This document shows positions 7,297 to 18,652 of a stretch of DNA of 64,000 nucleotides, piece after piece. Source of the stretch: Zeimonas sp032027205. GTDB taxonomy: Bacteria > Pseudomonadota > Gammaproteobacteria > Burkholderiales > Burkholderiaceae_E. The stretch's first letter is position 1, and each line of letters starts with the position of its first letter. The stretch is taken from positions 744,001 to 808,000 of the forward strand of contig JAVSMN010000001.1 in assembly GCA_032027205.1 (NCBI GenBank), written 5' to 3'. The translations under genes and the position numbers were made by a program. The notes under the pieces were generated by a model, which did no database searches, was not told where the DNA came from, and worked only from the letters and a program-made list of their open reading frames with translations.

Positions 7297-10200
7297 TTGC
7301 ATGCCACGGCGGCGCGTTCGAACGAACGGGATCCGCCCTTGAAGTCACCTCGCAGCACCTCGCTCTGGCACCTGCCCGCCTGGGCTCCCTGGATCACGAC
7401 GATCCGCTCGGCGCCGATCGAAAGCGACGAGCCGTCGGAGACGGCCGAGATCTACACGGCCGACCAGATGGCGCAGCACGGGCTGCGCCTGGCGCGCCAG
7501 CACAAGCTCGCCGCCGGACGCGGACGCAACGACCTGCTGCAGCGACTGGGCAACAACGAGTCGATCCTCGTCTCGGTGTGGCAGCAGTTGTGCGCGACCG
7601 TGGCCGAATCGCGCCGCACGACGCCGGCCGGCGAATGGCTGCTCGACAACTTCTACCTGATCGAAGAGCAGATCCGCATCGCGCGGCAGCACCTGCCGGC
7701 GAGCTACAGCCGCGAGTTGCCTCGACTGCTCGAGGGCGCCTCGGCCGGCCTGCCGCGCGTCTACGACCTGGCGATCGAGAGCATCTCGCGCGCCGACGGA
7801 CGCGTCGACATGGACAACCTGCGCCGCTTCGTCGAGTCGTACCAGACGGTGGAACCGCTGCGGCTCGGTGAACTGTGGGCGATTCCGATCATGTTGCGCC
7901 TGGCGCTGATCGAAAAGCTCGCCGGTGCCGCGCTGCGCATCGAGCGCGGTCATCGCGAGCGCGACCTCGCCGACCGCTGGGCGGACACGATGATCGCCAC
8001 CGCCGAGCGCGATCCGAAAAACGTGATCGTCGTCGTCGCCGACATGGCCCGCTCCGATCCGCCGTTGGGCAGCGCGTTCGTCGCCGAGCTGGTGCGACGA
8101 CTGCAAGGGCGCAGTCCTTCGCTTGCGCTGCCGCTCACCTGGGTCGAGCAGCATCTGGCCGAAGTGGGCCTGACGATCGAGCAGCAGGTGCGACGCGAGA
8201 ACCGGCGTCAGGCCGGCGACGAGGTGCTCGTCAGCAACAGCATCGGCAGCCTGCGCGAGCTGGCCGCGCTCGACTGGCGTGCGTACGTCGAGGCGATGAG
8301 CCTCGTCGAGCACGCGCTGCGGCAGGACCCGGCCGGCGCCTACGCGGATATGGACTTCGCCACGCGCGACCGATATCGCCATGCGATCGAGGAACTGGCG
8401 CGCAACAGCGCCGCGACCGAGCTCGAGGTCGCGCGCAAGGCCGTGCAGATCGCCGCCGACTCACCCGACCAGGCGAGCGAACCGATCCACCACGTCGGCT
8501 ACCACCTGGTCGACGCCGGGCGCCCGGCGCTCGAGCGCGCGATCGGTGCACGGTTGTCGTGGCTGGCGCGCATCCGCTCGCGCGCCGGCCAGCTGCGCCT
8601 GCTGCCGTACCTCGGTTCGATCGTCGTGCTCACGATCGTGTTCAGCGCGGCGCTGGTCGCTCCGCTGCAACTCGATTCGGCGTGGGGCGTCGCAGCGCTC
8701 TTCGTGCTGCTGACGATCGCGACGAGCCAACTGGCGATCTCGCTGGTGAACCGCGCGGCAGCGCTGCTCATTGCGCCGCAGCCGTTGCAGCGAATGGACT
8801 TCGCGCGCGGCATCGCGTCCGACTGTCGCACGCTCGTCGTGGTGCCGTCGATGCTGACGAATCCGGCCGCCATAGAAGCGCTCGTCGACGGACTCGAAGT
8901 GCGCGCGCTGGCGAATCGCGATGATCAGTTGTTCTTCGCGCTGCTCACCGACTTCGTCGATTCCGACGCGGAACACCGCCCGGAGGACGACGAGTTGCTC
9001 GAAGCGGCAGTGCGCGGGATCGAGGCGTTGAACCTGTCCCACGGCAGTCTCGCCGGCGCCGAGGCGCCGCGCGCACAAGACCGGTTTTTCCTGTTCCACC
9101 GGCCGCGTCGCTGGAATCCGGTCGAACGCATCTGGATGGGGCGCGAGCGCAAGCGCGGCAAGCTCGCCGACTTGAACGGCCTGCTGCACGCGCTCGACGA
9201 CGAGGAGGCCGCGCAAGCGTTCTCGCGCATCGTCGGCGAGCGAAACGCGCTGCGCGGCGTGCGCTACGTGATCACGCTCGACACCGACACCGAGCTGCCG
9301 CACGACGCCGCCAGCGAACTCGTCGGCACGATGGCGCACCCGCTGAACCGTCCCCGCTTCACGCAATCGCGCGGTGCGCGTACGCTGGTCGTGCGCGCCG
9401 GACACGCGATCCTGCAGCCGCGCGTGGGTGTGAGCCTGCCCAGCGCGAACCGCTCGCGCTTCGCCGGACTGTTCGCCGGTGATCCCGGCATCGATCCGTA
9501 CACGCGCACCGTTTCCGACGTCTACCAGGATCTGTTCGGTCGCGGCTCGTTCATCGGCAAGGGCATCTACGAGGTCGAGTCCTTCGAGCGCGCGCTCGCC
9601 GGCGTATTCCCCGGCAACCGCATCCTCAGCCACGACCTGCTCGAAGGCTGCTATGCGCGCAGCGGCCTGGTCAACGACGTCGTGCTGTACGAATCGCAGC
9701 CGTGGCGCTACCTGGACGACGTCGCGCGCCGGCACCGGTGGATTCGCGGCGACTGGCAGATTGCGAGCTGGGTGCTGCCGCGCGTGCCCACGCCCGACGG
9801 CGTCGACGCGCGCAATCCGCTGGACGCACTGTCGCGCTGGAAGATCCTCGACAACCTGCGGCGCAGCCTCGTCGCGCCCGCTGTCGTGCTCGTCCTGCTG
9901 GCAGGTTGGGCGCTGCCGGCGGTCTCGCCCTGGTGGACGCTTGCGATGCTCGGCGTGTATTTCGTGCCGATCGCCGTCGAGTTCACACTCGGGCTGCTGT
10001 TCGGCGGCGGCGAAACGACACCGTGGACCGGTCATCTGCGCCTCGTCTCGTCGGACGCCTGGCGCCACGTGAAGCAGGCGCTGTTCCAGGTCGCATGCCT
10101 GCCCTACGAGGCACGCGTGCACCTCGATGCGGTGGCGCGCGCGCAATGGCGAACGATCGTCACGCGACGCAAGCTGCTCGAATGGCGCCCGTCCGAGATC

Positions 10201-13200
10201 GTCGAAGACCGCGCGCGCAGCGGCGAGAGCGCCAGCGCGGCGGTGGACCTGCAGCGCAGCTTCGTGGCGATGAGTTCCGCTCCGGTGCTCGCCATGCTCG
10301 CCGCCGCGTGGGTCGCTACCGCGCACCCGGCGGCGCTGTGGTTCGCCGCGCCCGTTCTCGTCGCCTGGTTCGTCTCGCCGGCCGCCGCGTGGTGGCTCAG
10401 CCGCCCGCTGGACAAGCGCGCACGGCCTCTGGCGGCCGAGCAGCTGCGCTTCCTGCGCATGCTCGCACGTCGCACCTGGGCGTATTTCGAGGACTTCGTC
10501 GACGCCGAGAACAACTGGCTGCCGCCGGACAACTACCAGGAGGCGCCGGTCGAACGCATCGCGCATCGCACGTCGCCGACGAACATCGGTTTCGCTCTCA
10601 CCGCCAACCTCGCCGCCTGGGACTTCGGCTACCTGACCGGCGGGGGCCTGCTCGATCGAACGGCGAACACGCTCGAAACGATGAGTTCGCTCGAGCGCTT
10701 CCAGGGCCACTTCTGCAACTGGTACGACACCCGCACGCTGCAGCCGCTGCGCCCAATCTACGTGTCGAGCGTGGACAGCGGCAACCTCGCCGGTTTGATG
10801 CTCACGCTGCGCCCCGGACTGCTCGCGCTGGCCGATGCGCCGATCCTGTCGCCGCGCGCAGTCGACGGACTGCAGGACACATTCCAGGTGTTGCTCGACA
10901 CGGCCGGCACTACGCCACGCGCGGGGCCCGTTCGCCGCTTCGGCACCCAGCTCGCGCGGATCGCACAGATGCCGATGACCACGCTCGGAGCGGCGCGCAG
11001 CGCTTTCGCCGAACTGGCAGGCGCCGCCGACGAATGCGTCGCGGCGATCGCCGCCGCGAACGACGAGATCGAACACGCCGCAGCGTGGGCCGCCGACGCG
11101 ACCAGCGCGCAGGACGGCGCCAACGCGCAACGAGCGCGCGCCGGCGAGGATCGGCGCAACGAAGCAGCGACGCCGGCGCGGGCCAGCGACGAGCAACGCT
11201 CGTCTTTCGACGACGATCCCGATGCGCAAGCGCAGGCCGATGCGGAAGTCCAGGTCGTCACAGACGCAGCTAGCGAAAGCGTGCTTCACCCGCACGCGCT
11301 GCAACGCAGTCCGGCGGCCGAGACACTGCGGTGGGCGCGCGCGCTGTCCCGCCAGTGTCACGCTGCGCTCGACGAGTTGTATTCGATGGCGACGGCAACG
11401 GCGGCTACCTACGCGCCCGACGCGAACGCCGCGGAATACGCCAGCGAAGGCAACGGCGACGATCGGCGCCGGATCCCGACGCTGCGCGAGGCGGCGCGCG
11501 ACGGCAGCGCAGCGGCGGCCGACCGGCTCGCGCAGATCGATGCGCTCATCGAGCGAATCGACACACTCGCCGATCTCGACTACCGCTTCCTCTACGACCC
11601 GCAGCGCCGGCTGTTGAGCATCGGCTACAACGTCGACGAACGTCGCCTCGACTCGAGCTATTACGACCTGCTCGCCTCCGAGGCACGCCTGGCGAGCTTC
11701 GTGGCGATCGCGCACAACCGCCTGCCCACCGAGCACTGGTTCGCGCTCGGGCGCCTGCTCACCCGATTCTCGGGCGAGCCGGTGCTCGTTTCGTGGAGCG
11801 GCTCGATGTTCGAGTACCTGATGCCGCTGCTCGTGATGCCTGCCTACGAGAACAGCCTGCTCGACCAGACCTGCAAGGCCGCGGTTGCGCGCCAGATCGA
11901 GTACGGACGCCAGCGCGGCCTGCCGTGGGGCATCTCCGAATCGGGCTACAACGCGGTGGACGCCGCGTCGAACTACCAGTATCGGGCGTTCGGCGTTCCC
12001 GGCCTCGGACTGAAGCGCGGGCTTTCGACAGACGTGGTCGTCGCTCCGTATGCGAGCGCACTGGCGCTGCTGGTAGACGCACCGGCCGCCGTGCGCAACC
12101 TGCAGCGGCTGTGGAGCCAGGGGCTGGCAGGCGCGCTCGGCCTGTACGAGGCAGTGGACTTCACCGCTTCGCGTCTTCCGCCCGGCGAAACCGAGATCGT
12201 CGTCCGCTCGTTCATGGCGCATCACCAGGGCATGTCCCTGCTCGCGCTCGTCTGGCTGCTGCGCGAGCAGCCGATGCAGCGCCGCTTCGCGTCCGATCCG
12301 AACCTGCGCGGCACGCTTCTGCTGCTCCAGGAGCGCGTGCCGAAGGTGCCGTCGTTCCATCGGCACACGACGCCGTCGCCCGAATCGGCGCTCGGTTTCG
12401 CGCCGAGCGATATGCCGATCCGCGTGATCTCCGAGCCCCAGGGCACGGCGCCGCAGGTGCAGCTGTTGTCCAACGGACGCTATCACGTGATGGTGACGCA
12501 CGCCGGCGGCGGATACAGTCGCTGGAACGACCTTGCCGTCACGCGCTGGCTGGAGGATCCGACGCGCGACCACTGGGGCACGTTCTGCTACGTGCGCGAC
12601 GTCTCGTCCGATGGGTACTGGTCTACCGCCTGGCAGCCGAGCCTGCGACGAGCCGAGCACTACGAGGCGATCTTCTCCGAAGGCCGCGCCGAGTTCCGCC
12701 GCCGCGACAGCGTTTCGGCCAACGATCCCGGCGTCGAGACGCACACCGAGATCGTCGTTTCGCCAGAAGACGACATCGAACTGCGCCGGGTGACGCTCAC
12801 CAACCGCGGGCGCAGACGACGCACGATCGAGCTGACCACCTACGCCGAGGTCGTGCTCGCTCCGCAGGCGGCCGACGCCATGCATCCGGCGTTCGGCAAC
12901 CTGTTCGTGCAGACCGAGATCCTCGAGGCGCCGTCGGCGATCCTGTGTACGCGCCGCCCGCGCTCACCCGACGAGCAGACGCCGTGGATGTGCCATCTGA
13001 TGGCCGTGCACGCGGCGCGATCGGGTCCCGTCTCGCACGAGACCGACCGCGCGCTCTTCGTCGGTCGCGGCAACGGACTGGCATCGCCCGACGCGATGCG
13101 CACCGCCGGCCCGCTGTCGGGTTCGAGCGGCTCGGTGCTCGACCCGATCGCATCCAGTCGCTGCACGATCACGCTCGATGCCGACGAATCGGCCACCGTC

Positions 13201-16200
13201 GATCTGGTCACCGGCATCGCATCGAGCCGCGAGGCGTGCGTGGCGCTGGTCGAGAAGTACGGCGACCGTCGACTGGCGGACCGCGTCTTCAAGCTCGCGT
13301 GGAGCCACAGCCAGGTCGTGCTGCGCCAGCTCGGCGCCAGCGAGATCGAAGCCCAGCTCTACGCGCGGCTGGCGAGTTCGATCGTCTACGCCAACCCGGC
13401 TCTGCGCGCCGACGCACCGGTGCTGATGCGAAACCGCCGCGGGCAGGCAGACCTGTGGGCCCACGGAATCTCGGGCGATTTTCCCATCGTGCTGGTCGTC
13501 GTGTCGGAGAATTCGCATCTGGCCCTCGTGCGCGAGGTGGTCCAGGCGCACGCGTACTGGCGACTCAAAGGGTTGTCGGTCGACCTGGTGATTTGGAACG
13601 ACGAGGCCGACGTCTACCGCCAGCAACTGCAGGAGACGATCCTCGGTCTGATCCCGGTCGGCGTGGAAGCCCATGTGATCGACCGACCCGGCGGCATCTT
13701 CGTGCGCTACGCAAGCCAGATCTCCCGCGAGGACCGGGTGCTGATGCAGTCGATCGCGCGTGCGGTCATCGTCGGCGCTCGCGGCGGACTGGCCGAGCAG
13801 CTGTCGCGTCGCGGCCCGATCGAGCGCCGGGTCGCGCCGCTCGTGCCGAGCAGCCGCCCGGCGCTGAACGACCAGCAGCAGGCGCCCGAGCGTCCTGCGC
13901 TCCTCTTCTTCAACGACCACGGCGGCTTCACGCGCGACGGACGCGAATACGTCGTCCTCGACCGCGACGAGCCGACGCCCGCGCCGTGGGCGAACGTCAT
14001 CGCCAACCCGGGCTTCGGAACCGTGGTGAGCGAAAGCGGCAGCGCGTACACCTGGTTCGAGAACGCCCACGAGTTTCGCCTCACGCCGTGGCACAACGAC
14101 CCGTTGATCGACCCCAGCGGCGAGACCTTCTATCTGCGCGACGAGGAAACCGCCCGCTTCTGGTCGCCGGTTGCACTACCCGGCGACGGCGCGTCGTCGT
14201 GCACCGCGCGCCACGGCTTCGGCTACAGCGTGTTCGAGCGCGCTGAATCGGGCATCGAATCGGTGCTGACCACCTACGTGGCGTTGGACGCCGCGGTGAA
14301 GTTCTCCGTGCTGCGCGTGCGCAATCGCTCGGGCCGCCCGCGCAGGCTGTCGGCCACCGCCTATGTGGAATGGGTGTTGGGCGACCTGCGCTCGAAGTCG
14401 GCCATGCACGTCGCGACGGCGGTCGACGCGCACAGCGGCGCGCTGCTCGCTCGCAACCGCTACTCGGCCGAGTTCGGATCCTACGTCGCGTTCCTGCACA
14501 CCGGCGAATCGTTCCAGTCGTGGACCTGCGACCGCACCGAGTTCATCGGCCGCAACGGCACGCTGCGTCGGCCGGCGGCGATGCGCCAGCTGCGCCTGTC
14601 GGGTCGAAGCGGGGCCGGCCTGGATCCGTGCGCCGCGATCCAGGTGCCCTTCGAGCTGGCCGAAGGCCAGGAGCGGGAGATCGTTTTTCGCCTCGGCGTG
14701 GCGCGCGATGCCGACGAAGGCCATCGGATGATCGATCGCTTCCGCGGCTCGGGCGGCGCGCGTGAAGCGCTCGGCGGCGTGCACCGGTACTGGCGCAACG
14801 CGCTCGGCACCGTGCAGGTCTCGACGCCCGAACCGGCACTCGACGTCCTCGCCAATGGCTGGCTCCCCTACCAGACACTCGCCTGCCGCGTCTGGGGAAG
14901 AAGCGGCTACTACCAGTCGGGCGGCGCCTTCGGATTTCGCGACCAGTTGCAGGACGTAATGGCGCTCGTGCACATCGAGCCAATGCTCATGCGCGAGCAT
15001 CTGCTGCGCTGCGCGTCCCGCCAGTTCGTCGAAGGCGACGTGCAGCACTGGTGGCACCCGCCGTCGGGCCGCGGCGTTCGCACGCAATGCTCCGACGACT
15101 ACCTCTGGCTGCCGCTGGCGACGAGCCGCTACGTGCACGTGACCGGCGACGCCGGGGTGCTCGACGAGCATGCCGGCTTCCTCGAGGGCCGCCCGGTCAA
15201 TCCCGGCGAGGACTCGTACTACGACCTGCCTGCGCAATCGGGCACCGAAGCGCCGCTGTACCAGCACTGCGCGCTGGCGATCCGCCACGGCCTGCGCTAC
15301 GGCCCGCACGAGCTGCCGCTGATCGGCACCGGCGACTGGAACGACGGGATGAATCTGGTCGGCGAGAGAGGTCGCGGCGAAAGCGTCTGGCTCGGTTTCT
15401 TCCTGCACGAAGTGCTGCGCCGTTTTGCGCCGCTCGCTCGCGATCATGGGGACGAGGCCTTCGCGCAACTGTGCGAAACCGAAGCAGGCGCACTGCGCGA
15501 ACGGCTTGCCGAGCACGCGTGGGACGGAAACTGGTACCGGCGGGCCTACTTCGACGACGGCACGCCGCTCGGCTCGGCGCAGAACGAGCAGTGCCGCATC
15601 GACTCGATCGCGCAGAGCTGGTCGGTGCTCTCCGGCGCCGGCGAGCCGGCACGCTCGATGTCGGCGATGAACGCGCTCGACGAGCATCTGGTACGCCGCG
15701 AGGCGCAGCTCGTCCAATTGCTCGCCCCGCCCTTTGACAACCCCGATCCGAACCCCGGCTACATCGCCGGCTACGTCCCCGGCGTGCGCGAGAACGGCGG
15801 GCAGTACACGCACGCGGCGATCTGGGCGGCGATGGCGTTCGCCGAGCAGGGCGACGCGCGGCGCGCCTGGGAGCTGTTCCGCCTGATCTGCCCGGTGAAC
15901 CACGGCACGACGCCCGAGCAGGTGGCGATCTACCGGGCCGAGCCGTACGTGGTCGCCGCCGACGTCTACGCGGTTGCCCCGCACGTGGGGCGCGGCGGAT
16001 GGAGCTGGTACACCGGGTCGGCCGGCTGGATGTATCGGCTGATCGTCGAATCGCTGCTCGGATTGCGCATCGAAGGCGGCGCGCAGCTGCGCCTGGAGCC
16101 GGTAATCCCGGGCGACTGGAGCGGCTTCGAGATGCGCTACCGGCACCGCGAGACGCCGTACCGGATCCGCGTTCGGGTGGTGGAGGCGGACGCCGAACCG

Positions 16201-16344
16201 ACGCTGCGCGTCGACGGCGCCGTATCGGCCGATCGGACCGCCACGCTCGTGGACGATCGCCTCGAGCACGAAATCGAACTCGAATGGCCGCGCGGCGGCT
16301 TGAAAAAACCCGAGTCCGTCCTTACAATTAGCACTCGCCAATAA
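7297..16344 (+). CDS. ndvB: Cyclic beta-1,2-glucan synthase (NdvB/ChvB/Cgs type)
   Basis: Up to 3015 aa. This giant inner-membrane enzyme initiates, elongates, trims and cyclises periplasmic beta-1,2-glucans. Domains in order: an N-terminal region and GT84 glycosyltransferase with VITLDTDTELP (about residue 660), NRILSHDLLEGCY (about 778) and HRWIRGDWQ (about 812); several membrane spans (about 840-1060); a glucoamylase-like domain with ISESGYNAVDAASNYQYRAF (about 1547); then two GH94-type beta-sandwich regions and a C-terminal phosphorylase domain with GTGDWNDGMNLVG (about 2678), which includes the family's catalytic Asp. Rhizobial homologues are about 2830-2870 aa. A low-complexity insert (residues about 1262-1345) accounts for part of the extra length. 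No good ATG start exists; TTG at 7297 or TTG at 7339 (MKSPRSTSLWHLPAW) are candidates, the latter preferred by likeness. The 3' end carries the groESL promoter. Confidence 0.92.
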   Translation: MHATAARSNERDPPLKSPRSTSLWHLPAWAPWITTIRSAPIESDEPSETAEIYTADQMAQHGLRLARQHKLAAGRGRNDLLQRLGNNESILVSVWQQLCATVAESRRTTPAGEWLLDNFYLIEEQIRIARQHLPASYSRELPRLLEGASAGLPRVYDLAIESISRADGRVDMDNLRRFVESYQTVEPLRLGELWAIPIMLRLALIEKLAGAALRIERGHRERDLADRWADTMIATAERDPKNVIVVVADMARSDPPLGSAFVAELVRRLQGRSPSLALPLTWVEQHLAEVGLTIEQQVRRENRRQAGDEVLVSNSIGSLRELAALDWRAYVEAMSLVEHALRQDPAGAYADMDFATRDRYRHAIEELARNSAATELEVARKAVQIAADSPDQASEPIHHVGYHLVDAGRPALERAIGARLSWLARIRSRAGQLRLLPYLGSIVVLTIVFSAALVAPLQLDSAWGVAALFVLLTIATSQLAISLVNRAAALLIAPQPLQRMDFARGIASDCRTLVVVPSMLTNPAAIEALVDGLEVRALANRDDQLFFALLTDFVDSDAEHRPEDDELLEAAVRGIEALNLSHGSLAGAEAPRAQDRFFLFHRPRRWNPVERIWMGRERKRGKLADLNGLLHALDDEEAAQAFSRIVGERNALRGVRYVITLDTDTELPHDAASELVGTMAHPLNRPRFTQSRGARTLVVRAGHAILQPRVGVSLPSANRSRFAGLFAGDPGIDPYTRTVSDVYQDLFGRGSFIGKGIYEVESFERALAGVFPGNRILSHDLLEGCYARSGLVNDVVLYESQPWRYLDDVARRHRWIRGDWQIASWVLPRVPTPDGVDARNPLDALSRWKILDNLRRSLVAPAVVLVLLAGWALPAVSPWWTLAMLGVYFVPIAVEFTLGLLFGGGETTPWTGHLRLVSSDAWRHVKQALFQVACLPYEARVHLDAVARAQWRTIVTRRKLLEWRPSEIVEDRARSGESASAAVDLQRSFVAMSSAPVLAMLAAAWVATAHPAALWFAAPVLVAWFVSPAAAWWLSRPLDKRARPLAAEQLRFLRMLARRTWAYFEDFVDAENNWLPPDNYQEAPVERIAHRTSPTNIGFALTANLAAWDFGYLTGGGLLDRTANTLETMSSLERFQGHFCNWYDTRTLQPLRPIYVSSVDSGNLAGLMLTLRPGLLALADAPILSPRAVDGLQDTFQVLLDTAGTTPRAGPVRRFGTQLARIAQMPMTTLGAARSAFAELAGAADECVAAIAAANDEIEHAAAWAADATSAQDGANAQRARAGEDRRNEAATPARASDEQRSSFDDDPDAQAQADAEVQVVTDAASESVLHPHALQRSPAAETLRWARALSRQCHAALDELYSMATATAATYAPDANAAEYASEGNGDDRRRIPTLREAARDGSAAAADRLAQIDALIERIDTLADLDYRFLYDPQRRLLSIGYNVDERRLDSSYYDLLASEARLASFVAIAHNRLPTEHWFALGRLLTRFSGEPVLVSWSGSMFEYLMPLLVMPAYENSLLDQTCKAAVARQIEYGRQRGLPWGISESGYNAVDAASNYQYRAFGVPGLGLKRGLSTDVVVAPYASALALLVDAPAAVRNLQRLWSQGLAGALGLYEAVDFTASRLPPGETEIVVRSFMAHHQGMSLLALVWLLREQPMQRRFASDPNLRGTLLLLQERVPKVPSFHRHTTPSPESALGFAPSDMPIRVISEPQGTAPQVQLLSNGRYHVMVTHAGGGYSRWNDLAVTRWLEDPTRDHWGTFCYVRDVSSDGYWSTAWQPSLRRAEHYEAIFSEGRAEFRRRDSVSANDPGVETHTEIVVSPEDDIELRRVTLTNRGRRRRTIELTTYAEVVLAPQAADAMHPAFGNLFVQTEILEAPSAILCTRRPRSPDEQTPWMCHLMAVHAARSGPVSHETDRALFVGRGNGLASPDAMRTAGPLSGSSGSVLDPIASSRCTITLDADESATVDLVTGIASSREACVALVEKYGDRRLADRVFKLAWSHSQVVLRQLGASEIEAQLYARLASSIVYANPALRADAPVLMRNRRGQADLWAHGISGDFPIVLVVVSENSHLALVREVVQAHAYWRLKGLSVDLVIWNDEADVYRQQLQETILGLIPVGVEAHVIDRPGGIFVRYASQISREDRVLMQSIARAVIVGARGGLAEQLSRRGPIERRVAPLVPSSRPALNDQQQAPERPALLFFNDHGGFTRDGREYVVLDRDEPTPAPWANVIANPGFGTVVSESGSAYTWFENAHEFRLTPWHNDPLIDPSGETFYLRDEETARFWSPVALPGDGASSCTARHGFGYSVFERAESGIESVLTTYVALDAAVKFSVLRVRNRSGRPRRLSATAYVEWVLGDLRSKSAMHVATAVDAHSGALLARNRYSAEFGSYVAFLHTGESFQSWTCDRTEFIGRNGTLRRPAAMRQLRLSGRSGAGLDPCAAIQVPFELAEGQEREIVFRLGVARDADEGHRMIDRFRGSGGAREALGGVHRYWRNALGTVQVSTPEPALDVLANGWLPYQTLACRVWGRSGYYQSGGAFGFRDQLQDVMALVHIEPMLMREHLLRCASRQFVEGDVQHWWHPPSGRGVRTQCSDDYLWLPLATSRYVHVTGDAGVLDEHAGFLEGRPVNPGEDSYYDLPAQSGTEAPLYQHCALAIRHGLRYGPHELPLIGTGDWNDGMNLVGERGRGESVWLGFFLHEVLRRFAPLARDHGDEAFAQLCETEAGALRERLAEHAWDGNWYRRAYFDDGTPLGSAQNEQCRIDSIAQSWSVLSGAGEPARSMSAMNALDEHLVRREAQLVQLLAPPFDNPDPNPGYIAGYVPGVRENGGQYTHAAIWAAMAFAEQGDARRAWELFRLICPVNHGTTPEQVAIYRAEPYVVAADVYAVAPHVGRGGWSWYTGSAGWMYRLIVESLLGLRIEGGAQLRLEPVIPGDWSGFEMRYRHRETPYRIRVRVVEADAEPTLRVDGAVSADRTATLVDDRLEHEIELEWPRGGLKKPESVLTISTRQ
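16300..16328 (+). promoter_or_regulatory. Sigma70 promoter of groESL
   Basis: TTGAAA (16300-16305), an exact 17-bp spacer, then TACAAT (16323-16328). It lies wholly inside the last codons of the cyclic glucan synthase gene and directly precedes the CIRCE operator, the usual arrangement for HrcA-controlled groE. Confidence 0.85.
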
Positions 16345-16354
16345 CGAGTGCTAA
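16328..16354 (+). promoter_or_regulatory. CIRCE operator (HrcA binding site)
   Basis: A perfect match to the consensus TTAGCACTC-N9-GAGTGCTAA. The left arm is 16328-16336 and the right arm 16346-16354. The stop codon of the upstream gene (16342-16344) falls in the 9-bp spacer. HrcA represses groESL here until heat or misfolded protein titrates GroEL. No hrcA gene is in the window. Confidence 0.97.
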
Positions 16355-16486
16355 CAACTCGCCGACTTCCTGCCGGCTTGGTGTCGGCATCGTCCGGTGG
16401 ACATGGACAGCCGACGGCGGAGCTCCTCCGCCTTCGGCTTCTGTTTCTTTTTTTCGATTCGATATCGAACCGTGGAGCCAATTCGC

Positions 16487-16774
16487 ATGAAACTGCGCCC
16501 CCTGCATGATCGGGTGATCATCAAGCGCCTCGACAACGAGCGCAAAACAGCCTCGGGCATCGTGATCCCCGAAAACGCCGCCGAGAAACCCGACCAGGGC
16601 GAGATCGTTGCCGTCGGCAACGGCAAGGTCGGCGACGACGGCAAGGTCCGCCCGCTTGGCGTCAAGGTCGGCGACCGCGTGCTGTTCGGCAAGTACAGCG
16701 GCCAGACCGTGAAGGTCGAAGGCGACGAGCTGCTGGTCATGCGCGAAGAAGACATCATGGCCGTCGTCGAGTAA
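16487..16774 (+). CDS. groES: Co-chaperonin GroES
   Basis: 95 aa, the usual family length. It forms the heptameric lid of the GroEL cage in the cytoplasm. It begins MKLRPLHDRVIIKRLDNE, with the mobile loop around ERKTASGIVIPENAAEKPDQG and the C-terminal LLVMREEDIMAVVE. The start at 16487 has GGAG about 9 bases upstream; the frame is open upstream to 16397, but that part is leader. The leader from the CIRCE-controlled promoter is about 150 bases. groEL follows after 42 bases. Confidence 0.98.
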   Translation: MKLRPLHDRVIIKRLDNERKTASGIVIPENAAEKPDQGEIVAVGNGKVGDDGKVRPLGVKVGDRVLFGKYSGQTVKVEGDELLVMREEDIMAVVE

Positions 16775-16816
16775 TCGCGAGCGGACATCCAGGAAAACCC
16801 AGGAGAGATACAGAGA

Positions 16817-18466
<1,650 letters not shown>

Positions 18467-18507
18467 GTCCGCTCGGCGCAGGCGGAAACGTCCGCGCTTC
18501 CCTTCCG

Positions 18508-18536
18508 AAAGGCCCGCCTTGCGCGGGCCTTTTTTT
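18508..18536 (+). terminator. Rho-independent terminator of groESL
   Basis: AAAGGCCCGC, five-base loop, GCGGGCC and a run of seven to eight T, 40 bases after the groEL stop. Confidence 0.95.
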
Positions 18537-18652
18537 CGCGTTCCCGCCGCGCCCTTGCCGAGACAAGCGCGAACGACCTACGTCCTCGGAGCGATGCCCT
18601 GATCGCAGTACCGCCGATACAATGGTTGCGCCGACTCTCCCGCGCTCAACAC

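Noticed and set aside
8461..12885. 1474-codon minus-strand open frame inside the cyclic glucan synthase gene
   Set aside because: It is a shadow of a GC-rich gene: its composition is Arg/Ala/His/Gln-rich with no domain, while the plus strand encodes a continuous known enzyme.
14176..16341. 721-codon minus-strand open frame opposite the phosphorylase domain
   Set aside because: Same reason: antisense of conserved GH94 coding sequence, no start signal and no recognisable domain.
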